Source: Tetrastigma voinierianum
Taxonomy: Eukaryota; Streptophyta; Magnoliopsida; Vitales; Vitaceae
DNA: 64,000 nucleotides
Direction of reading: 5' to 3'
Assembly: GCA_016808115.1 (NCBI GenBank)
Contig: JAEQBH010004538.1
Span: 1 to 64,000, forward strand
Every line of letters begins with the position of its first letter. The first letter of the stretch is position 1. Shown here piece after piece: positions 57,701 through 63,700 of the stretch. The translations under genes and the position numbers were made by a program. The notes under the pieces were generated by a model that saw nothing but the letters and a program-made list of their open reading frames with translations, did not search any database and was not told the origin of the DNA.

Positions 57701-60700
57701 GGATTGCCACTTTATCAAAGATATGATTGCATCAAGATGCAAGACTACTAGTTTTGTCAACTCTAGCGTGATCCCTTCAGCGAGATATCTTCAGCGAAAT
57801 CTGTAGTGGTCCCTAAGATAAAGTATATAAGTAACAAGCTTTGTGCTTTTGACCTATATGTTGTAGCTTGAGGGGGAGTGTTAAGGTTTAGCCTCCTAAT
57901 CCATTTAGGATTCTTTTCCTTCTCTCTTTATTCTCCTAATTAGATTCTAACTTTGTTTCCTTTTTTTGCCATAACACTAGAGTATAAATATGTATGTTTC
58001 CTCCTTTGTAAATTAATGAAATTAAATCTATTCCTTTTCTCTATGCCTTGTCAGGTAATGCTGATTCCTAGCCTTACAAAATAGTTTCTAAGATAAATCT
58101 AGGTTTTTATTTCATGTATCCATACTAGCCCTTGAGCTCAAATGGTAAAGGGGATGAGGAGGTTTGTACTTTGTGGGGTTTGGGTTCAAGTCCCAATGAG
58201 GACAAATTTTCCTATTAGGAAAATAAAATATAGATTCATGTATCCATTGTAGTGCTCATGTATGCATTCATACATGTAATATGAACAAATTTATTTGGGT
58301 TTTCAAATTGCTAACACCCAATCCCTCTTAGGCCAGCTGGCGGATTTTGATGAGTCAAAAGATGGAAACCTGAGTGGAGCAAAGGAGGTGACCCCATTCT
58401 TGACCCGATAAATAATATTGCACTATCATTTGAAATGAATTAAGCTCTTGTGAGATCCAGAGTTATTATAATATTGTTCTCAATTGCTTAATTTCTGAAA
58501 TTAAAAATTCAGATAGGATGGTTTTCACCAAAAATAATTAAGGTTGATATATTTTTGTTGGTTGTTAGTTTCTTCAAGAGTCTATTTGATGGGACGACAA
58601 ACGGAGATCTTTCCATTCTTGACCTCTTATTTATGATCATTTTCATTTTGTAATAGATAGTTGTTTTAGAGTTTTTCCATATCTCATGTGATCACATCTC
58701 AATTTCACAGGCCAGTTTCTTGTTTTTATTTTATTTTTCTATGTGAGCTCCTTTGTAGTCTTGATGGTTGGATAAGAGGTTACTCACGATTGTGCTTATT
58801 AGAACAGTTGACTTTGGGAGCCTGTTGCTTCTACTTTGATTTGGATTATGGGGTCGACTATCATTGGAGTCACTGTGTTTCCAATGAAGATGAACCCTAT
58901 TTTTACATGCTTTTTGCTTGGAAATTTATTCACTTAGTGTTGATTGCTAGGTAAAGACTGACAGGAGATAGGTGGTAAGGCAGCCGGCAGTAACAGTTAA
59001 ATGAAGGATGATACTTACTTTGTTGGAACGGAAACCAGGAGAGATTTGTATCCAACCATTACCTGTTGAACAAGGATAACTTTAGGAAGATTTATTTCAG
59101 TTTGCTAAATATCTATAGCAACACCTGAAGAATTTCTTAATTGAAGAAATGATTGTGTGAATCCGCCAGGATCAACTTTACTTTCTGGGTAGCAGGCTTT
59201 GTCCTACCCAAAGTTTTGATATTTGAAACCATTATTCAAAGAAATTGAAGGCTGAATGTACTATATTTATTAAATGATGATCTTACCACTTCCACTGCAG
59301 AATTTGCTCTTCACTCTTTAGTGTCTTGGGGCTAGTTCATTTGATTCTTAAGTTCCATGATTTAGCAAAACCTTATTTACAGAATATCTGAGATCTTCTT
59401 GGCCTTCTGTGGTTGCTCACTGTATTGAATTTGTTAAGGTAGGAATTGACGGTAGAGATGGCTGATAGCAATGGTCTCTGTTTTGTTAGTTCCTTTCTTT
59501 TTGTTTTGCCTTGCATGTCCTCATTAGTGATTTTTATTTTGGGAAGCAGATTTTGTACCATTGTTAATTTATTGTAAAAGTATACAGCGAAAACAAATTT
59601 ATAGCTTTGCATGGCCAAGTAGGCTAGATAGGACTTTTTCATTGGATCATGTGCTAAATTGTGAAATAGAATCTCCGTTTGTACTGGCTGGTGTAGTGTT
59701 TGGTCTGATAGTTTGTCAGGTTGTTCTTCCAATACTTTTCAGGCATTTTGAAAAAGGAAAAAGAGAACTTATTTCTGTGGTAATATTTTATATGAGAGGA
59801 CAATAGAATGCTAGTCTTACAAAGAGGAAGAAGATGATTGTTAAGTAATAGATTCTGATTCATGTGATCGAGTGGTGACTATCCATTCTAGAAATTTCAT
59901 TGAATGATAGCATGTTTGATCTTTTCATAACCCCAGTGGTCATTCTTTGACTATTTCTTGATTCTTTTATTATTGTGATTAAAATTGATATTCCTTGTCA
60001 GTTGTCAATTTGGCTCCGATTACTCTCACCTTAGTTGTGTTATTTTGACAATATTTTTAGATTACTCTTATTAAGGGTAAACTTGAAACCAGATTAACTT
60101 AGTAGATGGATTACTGACAACCATATCATGCTTTTCTTTTCTATGTATCTCAGAAATGGAACTCTTTAAGGGATGATTCTTTTTTTTATTTGAAATGCAA
60201 ATAGATCTTATTTGACTTAATTCTGAATGGTGTTGAATGTGGTTAGATGTTTAGGTTGTTTGTTTTATATTAATATCTAAATGTTGTTAAGTTCGTTTGA
60301 CTAATGTTTATTGTTTGAATATTGTTAAGCGCTAAATTATTCTATCTTTCTATGCTAAAAGCATATGTGGAATTAATTATTATATTGTTTATTTTTTATA
60401 ATTAAGATGCAAGTATTTAAGAAAGAGTAATTTACATATTTCTAAATATCCAAAATACTGAAATTTGTTACAAAAAGGAAAATTTTGTAATGATTAATTA
60501 TGCCTTTAGTTTCTAATTATTATGTTTGGTTGTTAATGAAAAGATAGAATTTTTTTGAATTGAGGTCCATTCGTTACTCACTAGTTTTATGTGGTGTATC
60601 TTCAGATTTATGGATTTGTAATTGTAGCATGTGTTCAGCTATTGGGATTAATTCACTTATTTTAGATTTTAAATTTGGGAGGAACATCTAATACTTGTTT

Positions 60701-63700
60701 TTTATTTCTTTGCCTTGATTAGAATGGTGATTCTAGTGATGTTTGGATCAATATGATTTATACTAAGTTATGCAGAGTTTATTTGAAAAAAAATGTGTTG
60801 CATGGTTGATATATTTTTGGTTATGTTGGTTATAATTTCAATTTTAAAATTAATTGTAGTAGATTTATCTATTATCAAAATTTTATGGTTTAGCTTTAGC
60901 TGTTTTCATTTTTCAATAAGGAACATAGGGAATTTAATTTCATTAAGAATAGGATAAGTTGTGAGACAAACATAATAGATGCATTCGATTGAATCTCAAT
61001 TTCATCTTTGGAATGTGATTTGTTTTAGATTTACTTTTTATTTGAAAGAAGTGGTTTTTATGAAAAGATTCCAAAAATTTAAAGAAAATTTCAATGAAAA
61101 AAGTAGTGAAATTATATAAATTTCAATATATAATTAAAACTTTCTAGAATAAAAGTATTTTAAAAAAATGTTATAGTCTATAAGGCGCGTTTCTTCAATA
61201 AGGCACATGTCTAGAAGGCAAGGCTCCATAACTAGGGAGTGGTTGTGCCTTGAGCGCGCTCCTTTTAAAACTATGCCATTGTCACTCGGGAATGGTTTCC
61301 TTTCATACCACTTTCTTTTTTTTTTTTTTTTTTTTTTTGTGGTATTGCTATCAGTTAATGTAATAAATTGCATGTGGGCAACTGAGTTTTAGGTCATGTT
61401 AATTTCTTTTTGCATTTTCTACACTTGGAAATTTCATAATTAGACTTCTGTTCATTAATTATAGAGAAAAAATTTCCATTTTTCAGGCATTTAACAGCAA
61501 GGTTAGCCCTTGGCTGGAGAATTCGTTTGACTCAACATTTGCTCAAGAACTACTTAAGAAGGAATGCGTTTTACAAGGTAAGGAAATGGTATACAGAGTA
61601 TCTACTTATATTAGCACTTATTCTGTCTTGATGACCCTGTAGTGGATCATATTTTGTATACTTGGCATGCTGAAAGATAGTTTGGAGTTCAACATGTGAC
61701 TGCTTTGTAGGTTTTTCACATGTCAAGCAAAAACATGAGTGGATCTGAGAAATAACTCATGATCTGGAGAAGTTGGCCATGTTTATCAGGGCTGGTAACT
61801 GGAATGGTAAAGCCATCTGTTGGCATTCTATGGTGAGTAATTGTATATTTTATAAGGATTGTTTGAACCCAAGTATTCAGTCTCAGAATACCTTTCACAT
61901 CAAGGTCACATACGATTGTACAGATATGACACCGGCGACCAGTTAGTGATAAATATCCAGGTTGAATCGCCAGTTTCAGTTTAACTCCAGATTAAGTCAG
62001 ATCAAAAGTGGGAGTATCCGATAGTTTTGTGCGATCTGGGTGCTCGGTTGTTTGAAAATGCAAACTTAGGCTCAGCCGAAAAATTAGATAGAACCAAAAG
62101 ATTCATCTGAAGAAAATCCTTTGAATATGAACATTTCAGATGCTCGCATGAAAGGGGCGGGGTTTTGGAATTTGGATCCCTTTGAATGTTACAGAGTTGT
62201 GGAGAAACCAGATAAAGCTGACAAGTTTGGGTCTACAGCATAAGGGTGAAGGGAGGAGGAAAAGGAGGGTGAGTGACGAGGGAGGGGCTGTTTGGAGTTG
62301 CAACTCTGCATCCATTGCAGGGGAAAAGGGAAGGGAGGAAGCTTGGAAGAAGAGTGAGTTTAATTTTATTTAAAGACTAAAAATATAATAATTTATTCAT
62401 TCTACTACAGAAAATAAAAAATAGAGAGATATATTTGATAAAAATTATATGTTTAATATAAGTATGGTTAAAAAAAAATCACGGAATCCCTTTAAAAGAA
62501 GCAGGATTTAAAAAAATTAAAATTTTTTAAATAAATATGATAAAAGAAAATTCTTTGTTATCAGGTGTTTTAAACTCTCTCTCTATTCTTTTTCTAAGGT
62601 ATTGATTAATAAAGCTTTATATTTAAAAATATCATTTGCAAATTCACTAAAAAAATTGTCCACATATGGCTCAGTGTGGTTTAAAATTTGAAGCTCTACA
62701 TGGGAGAGAGAGTTTGATTCTCTGGCCAGAGACTTTTCTCTTTATGTTGTAAAGTATGATTAACTTTAAAAGAACAAATTTTACAAAATAAATGGTCAGT
62801 AAATATATTATAAAATGTTTTTATTTAACTTCTAAGATGAGTAAATAAAGGTGCCCATGTAAATATATCCACATTAATCTTGTGAACCTGTAAAGAAAAA
62901 AAAATTATATGTTTTAAAATAATATTTCTATTTTAATATCATAATTATTCAGGAAAAGTCTTTTATAAATATTTAAATAATATTAAATAAGATAATTTTA
63001 TTATTTTTTTATTTTTTAAAAGTCATAATGGTACTTATTTTTAATAATTTATATCTGAAATCTATTTTTATAATTTTTAAATTTAATTATCTTTATTTGT
63101 GTATGAATTTGACACCGGATAATGCACTGAGACCAATGCCTTGACCTCAGGTTAGTGACCAATACCACAACTTTGAACCATGTTTCACATCAGATTGTGA
63201 AATATGTATCTTTTATCTTTTTCCTTTTCCCTTTGCTAATAATTTTAACTGCTGCTGCAATTTTGTAGGTTCACTTGGAGAATGAAGCTTTTAACAGGTC
63301 AGAGGGGTGTTGCGATACTGTATGCTTATATGTTGCTGGGTCTTGGTTTCCTGAGAAGTGCTTGACTCAGTTTTGTGGTTATTTGACAAGTCGAGGCAAC
63401 AACTTGGGGGACACTAAGGAGTCATTTCTTGTTTGGATTTATACTTCCTACATTGTTTTATTTTGCTGCTATGAACATTAGCATTGACCTAACGGCCATC
63501 TTGCTGCAATTAGATTCATGCATTTTGAGACTCGTGAACATGCTGAATCTATTGCCTTTTTTGGGGTGGTTCGAGAAAAAGTGGTAGATTCTTTTAACTA
63601 CTTTTCTTGAATTATAAATTAATATTGTTGCTGACTTAATTGTTGTGTTATTAATTACATTGTTTGCACTTTTTGCTTAAGATTTATGGACTTGGATGCT

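Larger units (their letters stand above)
53554..58045 (+). mobile_element. Decayed Ty1/copia element 2, same family as element 1
   Basis: The 5' LTR is 53554-53722, with PBS TGGTATTAGAGCC at 53723. The 3' LTR starts at 57879 after AGCTTGAGGGGGAG. Domain order is as in element 1: gag (about 54170-54400), protease with an intact DTGA (54875-54886), integrase (about 55230-56100), reverse transcriptase with YVDD (56924-56935), and RNase H (to about 57860). Frames are broken about every 100-200 bp. The 3' LTR end is blurred and no TSD is evident, unlike element 1. Confidence 0.88.
53066..61486 (+). other. Intron 13
   Basis: 8.4 kb, GT-AG. It contains copia element 2 (53554-58045) and a tRNA-SINE (58124-58234). 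58250-61480 is ordinary AT-rich intron with no coding signal, except a short MITE-like fragment at about 61160-61285. Confidence 0.75.

Noticed and set aside
62660..62745. Possible third SINE in intron 15
   Set aside because: Only a weak B-box-like word; no A box at proper spacing and no flanking duplication.
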